Source: Marilutibacter penaei (lineage in GTDB: Bacteria; Pseudomonadota; Gammaproteobacteria; Xanthomonadales; Xanthomonadaceae). Taken from it: a stretch of DNA of 64,000 bases. Below the pieces are notes generated by a model that worked only from the letters and a program-made list of their open reading frames with translations, was not told the DNA's origin and did no database searches. The position numbers and the translations under genes are program-made. The first letter of the stretch is position 1; each line of letters begins with the position of its first letter. The DNA lies in assembly GCF_014145395.1 (NCBI RefSeq), contig NZ_JACHTE010000001.1, positions 1 to 64,000 on the forward strand. Reading direction: 5' to 3'. This document shows, piece after piece, positions 9,407-17,340 of this stretch.

Positions 9407-9985
9407 CGCCAGCACCTGCTGCAGGCGCTGGTGCGGGTCGCCGGTCTGCAGCAGCACCTGGCGCTGGGCATTCTCCAGCGGCAGCATCTCGGCCAGCCGC
9501 CAGCCCACCCAGGCCGCGTCGTCGAAGTGCGATTCCGGCGCCTTCGAATGCTCCCCGCCAACTTTGTCGATCACTTCGTGCAACAGGGTCGCCAGCAGGC
9601 CGTGCTCGGGTTGCAGCGGCTCGACCGGATCGGCCTCGCACCAGCTCACGTCGGCGACCTGCAGGCCGTTGTCGCGCACCCGCACCTTGTGCACGTGGAA
9701 GCGCCGGCGCCCGCGCACCTGCAGGGTCAGCAGACCGTCGTCGCCGGTGTTGAAGTCCTCGATCACCGCCTCGGTGCCGAAGGCGGCTGCCGAAGCCACC
9801 GCGCCGACTTCCTCGCCGTCGATGATCAGGCAGACGCCGAAGCCATGCCCGGCACGGCCGCACTCGCGCACCAGGTCGAGGTAACGCGGCTCGAACACGC
9901 GCAGGCCCAATGCCGCACCCGGCAGCAGCACGGCGTGCAACGGGAACAGTGGCAGCGATTCGACGGGCAGCGCGGGGGTATCCAC
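9392..9985 (-). CDS. LON substrate-binding domain protein
   Basis: This 197-residue protein consists of the N-terminal substrate-binding domain of the Lon protease family, without ATPase or peptidase. The diagnostic LPLFPLHAVLLPGAALGLRVFEPRY near the start is clear, followed by the beta-rich RRFHV segment and a helical C-terminus (ENAQRQVLLQTGDPHQRLQQVL). Stand-alone LON-domain proteins are common in proteobacteria; their function is not established. It lies 76 bases downstream of mpl on the same strand and overlaps the end of the convergent DedA/PAP2 gene by 15 bases. Confidence 0.9.
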   Translation of the reverse strand: MDTPALPVESLPLFPLHAVLLPGAALGLRVFEPRYLDLVRECGRAGHGFGVCLIIDGEEVGAVASAAAFGTEAVIEDFNTGDDGLLTLQVRGRRRFHVHKVRVRDNGLQVADVSWCEADPVEPLQPEHGLLATLLHEVIDKVGGEHSKAPESHFDDAAWVGWRLAEMLPLENAQRQVLLQTGDPHQRLQQVLALLPE

Positions 9986-10061
9986 GTGCCCAGTGTACGC
10001 ATCGCGGCGAGCGCGTCACCCCGGGGCGCAGGGACGCGACGCAGCGGGCCCGGCCCGGGAT

Positions 10062-11429
10062 TCAGCCCGCCGCGCGCAGTGCGTCGAGGAACCGGCGCGG
10101 GGCGCCGTCGAAGCCACCGTTCGACATGAACACCACATGGTCGCCGCCGCCCGCGCGTTCGCGCAGGGCCTCGACCAGCGCCTCGACGTCCGGCACCGCC
10201 ACGCCCTCGCCCTTCAGCGCCGCCACCACCGTGCCGGCATCCCAGGCGAGTTCCGGCCGGTGCAGGAACACCACCGTGTCGGCCAGCGCAAGCGACGGCG
10301 CCAGTGCGTCGGCATGCGCGCCCAGGCGCATCGAATTGCTGCGCGGCTCCATCGCCACGACGATGCGCGCATCGCCCACCTTCGCGCGCAGGCCTTCAAG
10401 CGTGGTGCGGATCGCGGTCGGGTGGTGGGCGAAATCGTCGTACACGGTGATACCAGTGGCCTCGCCGATGACTTCCATGCGCCGCTTGACACTGCGGAAG
10501 CCGGACAGTGCCGGCAGCACCGTGGCGACGTCGACGCCGACCGCATGGCACGCGGCCAGTGCGGCGAGCGCGTTCATCACGTTGTGCCGCCCGAGCAGGG
10601 GCCAGCGCACCTCGCCGATCTCGACGCCTTCGTGGACGACAGCGAAGGCACTGCCATCGGCGGAAACCAGCCGCGCGGTCCAGTCCAGGCCCTCGCCCTC
10701 CAGCCCGAAGCGCTCGACCGGCGTCCAGCAGCCCATCGCCAGCACCTCGGCCAGGCGGGCGTCCTCGCCGTTGACGATCAGCCGGCCGCGGCGCGGCACG
10801 GTGCGCACGAGGTGGTGGAACTGGCGCTGGATCGCGGCCACGTCGGGGAAGATGTCGGCGTGGTCGAACTCGAGGTTGTTGAGGATCGCGACCCGCGGCC
10901 GGTAATGGACGAACTTGCTGCGCTTGTCGAAAAAGGCCGTGTCGTATTCATCGGCCTCGACCACGAACTCGCGCCCGCCGCCGATCCGCGCCGACACGCC
11001 GAAGTCCTCGGCGACGCCGCCGATCAGGAAGCCGGGCTCGCGGCCGGCGACCTGCAGCAGCCAGGTCAGGATCGTCGTGGTGGTGGTCTTGCCGTGGGTG
11101 CCGGCCACCGCCAGCGTGTCGCGGCCGGGCAGCACGCGCTCGCTGAGCCACTGCGCGCCCGAGATGTAGCGGCGCCCGTCGTCCAGCACCTGCTCGACCG
11201 CCGGGTTGCCGCGCGACAGCGCATTGCCGACGACGATTTCGTCGCAGTCCGCACCGATGTTCCCGGGCAGGTAGCCCTGGCGCAGGTCGATGCCGAGCGT
11301 TTCGAGCTGGGTCGACATCGGCGGGTAGACCGCCTGGTCGCTGCCTTCGACCTCGTGGCCGAGCTCGCGCGCAAGCGCGGCCACGCCGCCCATGAAGGTG
11401 CCGGCGATGCCGAGGATGTGGATCTTCAC
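10062..11429 (-). CDS. mpl: UDP-MurNAc:L-Ala-gamma-D-Glu-mDAP ligase
   Basis: Mpl re-attaches recycled murein tripeptide to UDP-N-acetylmuramate, returning cell-wall peptide to peptidoglycan synthesis in the cytoplasm. The 455-residue protein starts IHILGIAGTFMGG, as Mpl does. It has the ATP-binding AGTHGKTTTTT (about 110-119), the acidic VVEADEYDTAFFDKRSKF, the NNLEFDHADIF segment and the DDFAHHPTAI motif, all hallmarks of Mur ligases of this subgroup. The start codon is GTG at 11429. It lies two bases after the adk stop, so adk-mpl-LON domain are likely one transcript. Murein-peptide recycling is of interest because a possible D-amino-acid scavenging cluster lies at 29-43 kb. Confidence 0.95.
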   Translation of the reverse strand: MKIHILGIAGTFMGGVAALARELGHEVEGSDQAVYPPMSTQLETLGIDLRQGYLPGNIGADCDEIVVGNALSRGNPAVEQVLDDGRRYISGAQWLSERVLPGRDTLAVAGTHGKTTTTTILTWLLQVAGREPGFLIGGVAEDFGVSARIGGGREFVVEADEYDTAFFDKRSKFVHYRPRVAILNNLEFDHADIFPDVAAIQRQFHHLVRTVPRRGRLIVNGEDARLAEVLAMGCWTPVERFGLEGEGLDWTARLVSADGSAFAVVHEGVEIGEVRWPLLGRHNVMNALAALAACHAVGVDVATVLPALSGFRSVKRRMEVIGEATGITVYDDFAHHPTAIRTTLEGLRAKVGDARIVVAMEPRSNSMRLGAHADALAPSLALADTVVFLHRPELAWDAGTVVAALKGEGVAVPDVEALVEALRERAGGGDHVVFMSNGGFDGAPRRFLDALRAAG

Positions 11430-11431
11430 TG

Positions 11432-12010
11432 TCAGCCGACGGCGCGGGCCGGTTCGATCGCTTCGATGATGCGGGTGAACACCTCGTCCATCGAGCCGAC
11501 GCCGTCGACCACGGTCAGCTGGCCGTGCTGGCGGAAGAACTCCACCACCGGGGCGGTCTGCTCGTTGTAGACGTCGAGGCGCTTGCGCACGGACTCCGGG
11601 TTGTCGTCGGCGCGGCCTTCCGCCTGGGCGCGGCCGGCGATGCGGTCGACCAGCAGGTCGGTGGCGACGTCGAGCTGCACGGCGGCGTCCATCGGCTGGC
11701 CGATGCGCTTCAGCAGGGCGTCCAGGGCGTCGGCCTGGGCCAGGTTGCGCGGGTAGCCGTCGAGGATGAAGCCGTTGGCGGTGTCGGCGCGCGAGAAACG
11801 GTCCTCGAGCATGCCCAGCAGGATCGCGTCGCTGACCAGTTCGCCCCGCGCCATGATCTCCTTCGCCTCCAGGCCGAGCTTGCTGCCGGCCGCCACTTCG
11901 GCGCGCAGCAGGTCGCCGGTGGAGATGTGGGGGACGTCCAGATGATCCTTGAGCCGGGTGGCCTGCGTGCCCTTGCCCGAACCCGGCGCGCCCAGAAGTA
12001 CCAATCGCAT
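11432..12010 (-). CDS. adk: adenylate kinase
   Basis: Adk interconverts 2 ADP with ATP and AMP. The protein from the ATG at 12010 is 192 residues, with the P-loop GAPGSGKG at 7-14, the AMP-binding STGDLLR region, and the GYPRN motif. It is the short-lid form: the extended LID domain of about 30 extra residues seen in E. coli-type enzymes is absent. An in-frame extension upstream to 12049 is not supported. It is divergent from pfp with about 190 bases between starts, and is followed after two bases by mpl. Confidence 0.95.
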   Translation of the reverse strand: MRLVLLGAPGSGKGTQATRLKDHLDVPHISTGDLLRAEVAAGSKLGLEAKEIMARGELVSDAILLGMLEDRFSRADTANGFILDGYPRNLAQADALDALLKRIGQPMDAAVQLDVATDLLVDRIAGRAQAEGRADDNPESVRKRLDVYNEQTAPVVEFFRQHGQLTVVDGVGSMDEVFTRIIEAIEPARAVG

Positions 12011-12199
12011 TGCATTGCTCCGCAGAGAATAAAGACCGTGGGCCCGCATCGAAGGGGACGGGGCGCTACACTGGCCGCCACCGCCCGGCCGGGCGAAACG
12101 GCGTCCAGCTTACCGCATCCGGGCGGCATTTCCCGGGATCTGGCGGGCATTCACCCAATGGACGACGGCCCCGGCCCCCGCCTTCCGGAGCGCGTCGCC

Positions 12200-13456
12200 A
12201 TGGCCCAGGGAACCCTGCTCTACGCACAGTCCGGCGGTGTCACCGCCGTCATCAATGCCACCGCCTCGGCCGTCATCCAGACCGCGCGGGCCCGCAAGGT
12301 CAAAGTACTGGCCGCACGCAACGGCATCCTCGGCGCACTGGGCGAGGACCTCATCGACACCTCGAAAGAGTCCATCGCCGCCATCCGCGCCCTCGCCCAC
12401 ACCCCCGGCGGTGCGTTCGGATCGTGCCGGGTCAAGCTGAAGTCACTGGAGGCCGACCGCGCCCGCTACGAGCGCCTGCTCGAGGTGCTGCGCGCGCACG
12501 ACGTCCGGTACTTCCTCTACAACGGCGGCAACGACTCGGCCGACACGGCCCTCAAGGTCTCGCGGCTGGCGGCCGAATTCGATTACGACCTCACCTGCAT
12601 CGGCGTGCCCAAGACGGTCGACAACGACCTCGCGGTGACCGACTGCTGCCCCGGCTTCGGCTCGGCGGCGAAGTACACGGCGGTGTCGGTGCGCGAGGCC
12701 GCACTCGACGTCGCGGCGATGGCCGAGACCTCGACCAAGGTCTTCGTCTACGAGGCAATGGGCCGCCACGCCGGCTGGCTGGCCGCCGCCGGGGGCCTGG
12801 CCGGCAACGGCCGCGACGAGGCACCGCACCTGATCCTGTTCCCAGAGCGTCCCTACGACGAAGCCGACTTCCTCGCCAAGGTGCAGGCCACCGTCAAGCG
12901 GGTCGGGTACTGCGTGGTCGTCGCCAGCGAGGGCATCCAGACCGCCGACGGCCGCTTCGTCGCCGATGCCGGCGGCGGCACGGATTCCTTCGGCCACACC
13001 CAGCTCGGCGGCGTCGCCTCCTTCCTCGCCGGGCGGGTCAAGGACGCGCTCGGGCTGAAGGTGCACTGGACCCTGCCCGACTACCTACAGCGCTCCGCGC
13101 GCCACCTTGCCTCGAAGACCGACCTCGACCAGGCCCAGGCGGTCGGCCGCAAGGCGGTCGAGTACGCGCTCAAGGGCATGAACGCGGTGATGCCGGTGAT
13201 CGTGCGCACCTCCGACACGCCCTACCGCTGGCGGATCGAACCGGCGCCGCTGGAGAAGGTCGCCAACCACGAGAAGAAGATGCCGGCCGGCTTCATCCGC
13301 CGCGACGGCCATGGCATCACCCCCGCGGCGCGCCGCTACCTTGAACCGCTCATCCGCGGCGAAGCCCCGCCGCCCTATGGGCGCGATGGCCTGCCGAAAT
13401 ACGTGGCGCTGAAGAACGTCGCGGTGAAGCGGACGCTGCCGCGCTGGCGGCCATAG
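12200..13456 (+). CDS. pfp: pyrophosphate-dependent 6-phosphofructokinase
   Basis: This enzyme phosphorylates fructose-6-phosphate with PPi rather than ATP, reversibly, in the cytoplasm. The 418-residue protein has the PFK-family nucleotide/PPi site as YNGGND (109-112 region) in place of the ATP-type GGDGS. It also has GVPKTVDNDLAVTD (the PPi-type PKTIDND signature) and the sugar-phosphate loop EAMGRHAGWL. The start is the ATG at 12200, with GGAG about nine bases upstream. An ATG at 12158 would add 14 residues of no family similarity. In Xanthomonads this PPi enzyme typically replaces ATP-PFK. A membrane pyrophosphatase and a soluble pyrophosphatase lie within 8 kb. Confidence 0.93.
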   Translation: MAQGTLLYAQSGGVTAVINATASAVIQTARARKVKVLAARNGILGALGEDLIDTSKESIAAIRALAHTPGGAFGSCRVKLKSLEADRARYERLLEVLRAHDVRYFLYNGGNDSADTALKVSRLAAEFDYDLTCIGVPKTVDNDLAVTDCCPGFGSAAKYTAVSVREAALDVAAMAETSTKVFVYEAMGRHAGWLAAAGGLAGNGRDEAPHLILFPERPYDEADFLAKVQATVKRVGYCVVVASEGIQTADGRFVADAGGGTDSFGHTQLGGVASFLAGRVKDALGLKVHWTLPDYLQRSARHLASKTDLDQAQAVGRKAVEYALKGMNAVMPVIVRTSDTPYRWRIEPAPLEKVANHEKKMPAGFIRRDGHGITPAARRYLEPLIRGEAPPPYGRDGLPKYVALKNVAVKRTLPRWRP

Positions 13457-13647
13457 GGCGGTCCGATCCGGCCCCACGGGCGACGCCGTGCCCGCGGTCA
13501 TGGCACACTCGCCCCGCTCCGGTCGCGCCTGCGGCCGCCATCGGCACCCACCGCCTCACGGACGACGCGGAGCGCCCATCCCTGCCCACGGACGCCACGC
13601 ATGGCACACGGCAGGGCCATCAACGGAACTGAAGAAGGCGCATTCCC

Positions 13648-14160
13648 ATGCCACAGAACCTCATCTCGATCGAGATCTCCGATACCGAACGCCAGCAGGC
13701 AACCGAGCTGGTCACGCAGCTCAAGGCCCTGCTCGAACCCAAGACCCTCGGCCTGGATGCCGATCAGCGGCAGGGGCTGCTGAAGATGGGTGACAAGTCC
13801 GAGGCCTTTTGCCGGGCCACCCTGACCGCATTGGCCGAGAACCGGCAGGTTGTGCCCGCCTCGCTGGGCCTGGAGGAAGCACTCGCCGACCAACGGGCGC
13901 TGGACGCGCTGCGACCGCTGCTCCTGCAGCTCTCCCAGCTGACCGAACGCCTGCGCGACACCGAAACCGCGCTCGGCAGCGACGTCATGAATGCCGCGGT
14001 AGAGGGCTATGCCCTGCTCAAGGTCACCGGCCGGAACCAGGGCCTGGACGGCCTGGTGCGCGAACTCGGCAGCCGCTTCGCCCGCCGCCGCCGCAAGCCG
14101 ATCGGCCCCGCCGACCCGGCGGCGCCCACCGACGACGAAGCACTGGCCAGCGGCGACTGA
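13648..14160 (+). CDS. uncharacterised helical protein
   Basis: I do not recognise this 170-residue protein. The composition is charged and leucine-rich with no signal peptide or membrane segment. Most of it is predicted by eye to be helical (TELVTQLKALLEP, LADQRALDALRPLLLQLSQLTERLRDTE). The C-terminus has a basic patch (RFARRRRKP) followed by an acidic tail. A GAAG-rich Shine-Dalgarno-like stretch precedes the ATG, and GC3 is consistent with real coding. It stands alone between pfp and a repeat-rich region, with a good hairpin after its stop. A cytoplasmic conserved hypothetical protein is the safest description. Confidence 0.7.
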   Translation: MPQNLISIEISDTERQQATELVTQLKALLEPKTLGLDADQRQGLLKMGDKSEAFCRATLTALAENRQVVPASLGLEEALADQRALDALRPLLLQLSQLTERLRDTETALGSDVMNAAVEGYALLKVTGRNQGLDGLVRELGSRFARRRRKPIGPADPAAPTDDEALASGD

Positions 14161-14200
14161 ACGCACGTCCCACGCAACGCTCCGATCCCATGCGGTCCCC

Positions 14201-14228
14201 CGACGCCCGGCCCCCACGCCGGGCGTCG
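14201..14228 (+). terminator. hairpin after the 13.6-14.2 kb gene
   Basis: A perfect 11-bp stem (CGACGCCCGGC / GCCGGGCGTCG) with a six-base loop lies 40 bases after the stop of the preceding gene. The following bases (TCGTTGTG) are only mildly T-rich. Confidence 0.55.
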
Positions 14229-14270
14229 TCGTTGTGATCGACCGGGGGGGCCACCGCACACCCGGCCTGC

Positions 14271-14697
14271 GACCCCGAAATATCGAGCTGCGGCCCCGAA
14301 ACCTCGAATCCAGACCCTGAAGCGCCAGGCTCCGACCTCGACACGTCGAGGTTCCTACCCTGAAGCGCCGGGCTCAGAGCTCGAAACGTCGAGTTGCCCA
14401 CCCTGACGCGCCGGGTTCCGAACTCGAAACGTCCAGCTCCCGACCCTGAAGCGCCGAAGTCCGACCTCGAAACGTCGAGTTCCCCACCCTGAAGCGCCGG
14501 GTTCCGAACTCGAAACGTCCAGGTCCCGACCCTGAAGGGCCGAAGTCCGACCTCGAAACGTCGAGTTCCCCACCCTGAAGCGCCGGGTTCCGAACTCGAA
14601 CCCTCGAGTTCCGACCTCCAAGCGTCGAGCTTTTCACCCTGAAGCGCCGAGTTCCGACCTCAAAGCGTCGAGCTCCCCACCCCGAGGCGCCGGTGAC
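14271..14697. repeat. tandem array of 21/22-bp units (~20 units)
   Basis: About 20 tandem units alternate between two types: one like GACCTCGAAACGTCGAGTTCC, whose centre CTCGA-AACG-TCGAG is a small palindrome, and one like CACCCTGAAGCGCCGGGTTCC. Because unit lengths are 22 and 21, the pair period is 43 bp. Blocks of four units form an 86-bp higher-order repeat, clearest between 14377-14462, 14463-14548 and the start of a third at 14549. Units at both ends are more diverged than those in the middle. The 43-bp period is not a multiple of three, so a repeat protein is not encoded. The array fills the space between two convergent genes. Confidence 0.92.
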
Positions 14698-14728
14698 GAC
14701 CGCGCCGCTCACTGCCATGCCTGGAAAC

Positions 14729-14824
14729 GCCGGGGTCGGGTGTATCCGGGGGCGAAATCAAGGAGGAGGCGCCGGCCGGGCCGGCGCCGGGGGACATTCG
14801 CCCCCGGATACACCCGGCCCCGGC
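14729..14824. repeat. long-armed inverted repeat
   Basis: Two 28-nt arms (14729-14756 and 14797-14824) are complementary with a single mismatch that would be a G-U pair in RNA. The 40-bp interior contains a further GC-only near-palindrome (GGCGCC...GGCGCC, 14769-14789). Immediately afterwards a 21-bp direct repeat occurs twice (about 14810-14830 and 14833-14853, starting ACACCCGGCC). It resembles neither the tandem array beside it nor the element at 5168. From 14825 to 14920 I see nothing else besides short GC-rich repeats that may serve as the terminator of the arylsulfatase gene. Confidence 0.8.
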
Positions 14825-14920
14825 ATCCCGACACACCCGGCCGCGGCATCCCGCGAGTCTATTCAGTCCGACCCGCCCAGCAGCAACCGGCCGGCCAACT
14901 GCACCGGCCGGTCAGTGCCC

Positions 14921-16450
14921 TCAGTGCCCCTCGGACGGCGTCAGCTGGCGCATCATCTCGTCGAGGTTGAAGTCCACGCTGGCGGTTCGCGGCGGGTACT
15001 CCTTCAGCGATTGCACGAACTTGCCCGCCTGGGCGAACGCCGGTGCATAGGTCCAGGCGCGGTTCTCCTGCCATTCGTCGAAGCCGCGCGCCTCGTGGAA
15101 GCGCTCGAACGGGTCGAGCTTCAGGTTGGTCACCAGCGGCGTGATCATGTTCTGCTGCACGCCGTTGAACCACTTGTCCTGCTTCTTGAACAGGAACTTC
15201 CAGTCGCCGTAACGCACGCCATGCAGCGTGGTCTCGGTGAAGTAGTAGAACTCCTTGCGCTCGGTCGGGCCGGTGCCGGTGATCAGCGCCGACTGGTCGT
15301 AGCCGTCGAGATGGATGCGGCTGTAGGACCGGCTGCCGGCACGGTAGCTGCCCAGCAGTTCCTGCTTGATGTCCGGCTCGCCCAGCTGCGACATGATCGT
15401 CGGCAGCCAGTCCTCCATCGCCATGAACTCGGCGGTCACCGAACCGGGCGGGATGACGCCGGGCCACTTGACCACCACCGGCACCTTGAAGCCGCCCTCG
15501 TAGCCGCCGACGCCCTTCTCGCCCCGGAACGGCTGGTTGCCGCCGTCCGGCCAGCTGTTGGAGGCGGCGCCGTTGTCGGTGGCGAACATCACCATGGTGT
15601 TGTCGGCGACCCCGAGCTCGTCGACCAGCGCCAGCAGCTCGCCGACGATGTCGTCCAGCTCCATCATGCCGTCCGCGTACAGGCCATAGCCGCTCTTGCC
15701 CTGGTACTTTTCGGACAGGTTGGTGCGGTAGTGCATGCGGGTGGTGTTGTGCCAGACGAAGAACGGCGTGTCGGCGGCCACCGCATCGCGGATGAAGCGC
15801 TTGGACTCGGCCAGCACCTCCCACTCCAGGTTGCGCTGGCGCTCCTGTCCGAACGGCCCCTTGTCCTCGACGCGCTGCCCGCCGCCGGGCTCGGCCCAGG
15901 AGTGGATCACCCCGCGCCACGGCTGCATCAGCGGGGAGTTCTCGGGGTAGTCGTACTGCTCGGGATACTCACCGGCATTGAGGTGGTAGAGGATGCCGAA
16001 GAACTCGTCGAAGCCGTTGTTGGTCGGCAGGTGTTCGTCGCGGTCGCCCAGGTGGTTCTTGCCGAACTGGCCCGTCGCATACCCCATCGGCTTGAGCAGG
16101 CTGGCGATGGTCGGGTCCTTGGTGCTCATGCCCTGCTCGGCGCCGGCGAGCCCGACGGTGGCCAGGCCGACGCGGATCGGGTACTGGCCGGTGATGAAGG
16201 CAGCGCGACCGGCGGTGCACGAGGCTTCCGCATAGTGGTCGAGGAACAGCATGCCCTCGTTGGCGATGCGGTCGATGTTCGGCGTGCTGCCGCCCATCAG
16301 GCCGCGGTGGTAGGCGCTGATGTTGTACATGCCGACGTCATCGCCCCAGATGACCAGGATGTTCGGGCGCTTCTCCTGCGCCAGTGCCGCCGCGGGAAGC
16401 ATCATCCCGACGACGAAGAGGGCCGCCAGGCCCCTGAGATACCGCTTCAT
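14921..16450 (-). CDS. secreted arylsulfatase-type sulfatase
   Basis: This is a 509-residue sulfatase of the alkaline-phosphatase superfamily, exported by a signal peptide (residues 1-24, cleavage after ALA). After cleavage comes the metal-binding WGDDVG. The formylglycine site is CTAGR (Cys78), fitting the CxAxR/CxPxR rule, so activity needs a formylglycine-generating or anaerobic maturase, which is not in this window. GKNHLGD and TDNGA contribute further active-site residues. The start is the ATG at 16450 because AAGGAG lies just upstream; a GTG at 16465 would place that Shine-Dalgarno inside the gene. The substrate (aryl or polysaccharide sulfate) cannot be told. It is monocistronic and convergent with the repeat region. 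Confidence 0.9.
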   Translation of the reverse strand: MKRYLRGLAALFVVGMMLPAAALAQEKRPNILVIWGDDVGMYNISAYHRGLMGGSTPNIDRIANEGMLFLDHYAEASCTAGRAAFITGQYPIRVGLATVGLAGAEQGMSTKDPTIASLLKPMGYATGQFGKNHLGDRDEHLPTNNGFDEFFGILYHLNAGEYPEQYDYPENSPLMQPWRGVIHSWAEPGGGQRVEDKGPFGQERQRNLEWEVLAESKRFIRDAVAADTPFFVWHNTTRMHYRTNLSEKYQGKSGYGLYADGMMELDDIVGELLALVDELGVADNTMVMFATDNGAASNSWPDGGNQPFRGEKGVGGYEGGFKVPVVVKWPGVIPPGSVTAEFMAMEDWLPTIMSQLGEPDIKQELLGSYRAGSRSYSRIHLDGYDQSALITGTGPTERKEFYYFTETTLHGVRYGDWKFLFKKQDKWFNGVQQNMITPLVTNLKLDPFERFHEARGFDEWQENRAWTYAPAFAQAGKFVQSLKEYPPRTASVDFNLDEMMRQLTPSEGH

Positions 16451-16570
16451 CTGCTGCTCCTTCACACGCGACCGGGTCCGGCCACGTTACGTGAAGGCCA
16501 TGTAAAGCCTGCGTGAACCGGACCTTGCCGGAACGGGCGATCGTGCCGCGGGCAGAGGATCCTGGCCCCG

Positions 16571-17095
16571 TCAGCGGGTGGCGCAGGCCTCGCCTTCGAC
16601 GGTCATCGCCGCCGCGAACACCGGCACGCGTGCAGCCGCGTCGGCACGGGTCTGCGCCGAGTCCTGCAGGTAAATGCGGGCGCGGCCCTGGGCGTCGAGT
16701 TCGGGCGGCGCGACCTCCGCGGGCTTGCGCCACACCCGCACCACCGCCTGCTGCGAGGGGCAGTCGGCAGCCGGCACCCGGATGACATCGTTGAACAACC
16801 AGCCCGTGTCGGCGGAGGGCGCCGCCTTGTCGGCGTCGACGAAGCGCGCGCGCGGCGTGCAGTTGGGATGGGTCTTCACCACGGCGAAGCGATACGGCTC
16901 GGCGGCATCGCCGGTGAAGATGCCCTCGATGCGCGCGCAGGCCTCGGGGATGGTGCGCAGCGAATGGACCGCGCCGACCGCCTGCGGGAGGGCTGCGGGA
17001 CGTTCGATCTCGGGCTGCGGGTCAGCGGCGGCGGCGTGGGCCTGCGGCGCGGCGGCCACGGCCAGCGCCAGGCAGAAAAGCGGCAGATACGGCAT
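16571..17095 (-). CDS. exported protein of unknown function
   Basis: This 174-residue protein begins with a clear signal peptide (LFCLALAVAAAPQAHA, cleavage near residue 22). The mature part has four or more cysteines spaced through it (EACARIEGIF, HPNCTPRARF, AADCPSQQAV, GEACATR), suggesting two disulfides in the periplasm. I do not recognise the family. It is on the same strand as the arylsulfatase with 120 bases between them. Upstream, towards hppA, a TTGACA occurs on this strand near 17211 but without a convincing -10 box. Confidence 0.65.
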   Translation of the reverse strand: MPYLPLFCLALAVAAAPQAHAAAADPQPEIERPAALPQAVGAVHSLRTIPEACARIEGIFTGDAAEPYRFAVVKTHPNCTPRARFVDADKAAPSADTGWLFNDVIRVPAADCPSQQAVVRVWRKPAEVAPPELDAQGRARIYLQDSAQTRADAAARVPVFAAAMTVEGEACATR

Positions 17096-17340
17096 GTGCA
17101 GGGGCCTCCGGAACGAACGCGCTCAGGCTGGCAGAAGCGGTCTGAACACGCGCTCACGTGACTGAAGCGGGGATTCATGCCGCAAGCCGGGCCGACCGTG
17201 GCAGCGCGCACGTGTCAACCTGTGCGATAGTCGGGCCGTTGCCCCCACCGGCCGCCGAGAGGCGCTCCCGCAACGCCACGAACGACAACATCGATATCCG
17301 AAATTCCACGTAGGTCCACTCGTTATCCGGGGAGGGGTTC

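Noticed and set aside
14271-14697. CRISPR array
   Set aside because: Units are contiguous and related to one another, with no unique spacers, and no cas genes are near.
14355-14718. Minus-strand frames encoding a repeat peptide (FRVGNSTFR-like) in the tandem array
   Set aside because: The 43-bp period is not a multiple of three, so the frame changes along the array. No start signal was found. The openness reflects lack of stop codons in the unit.
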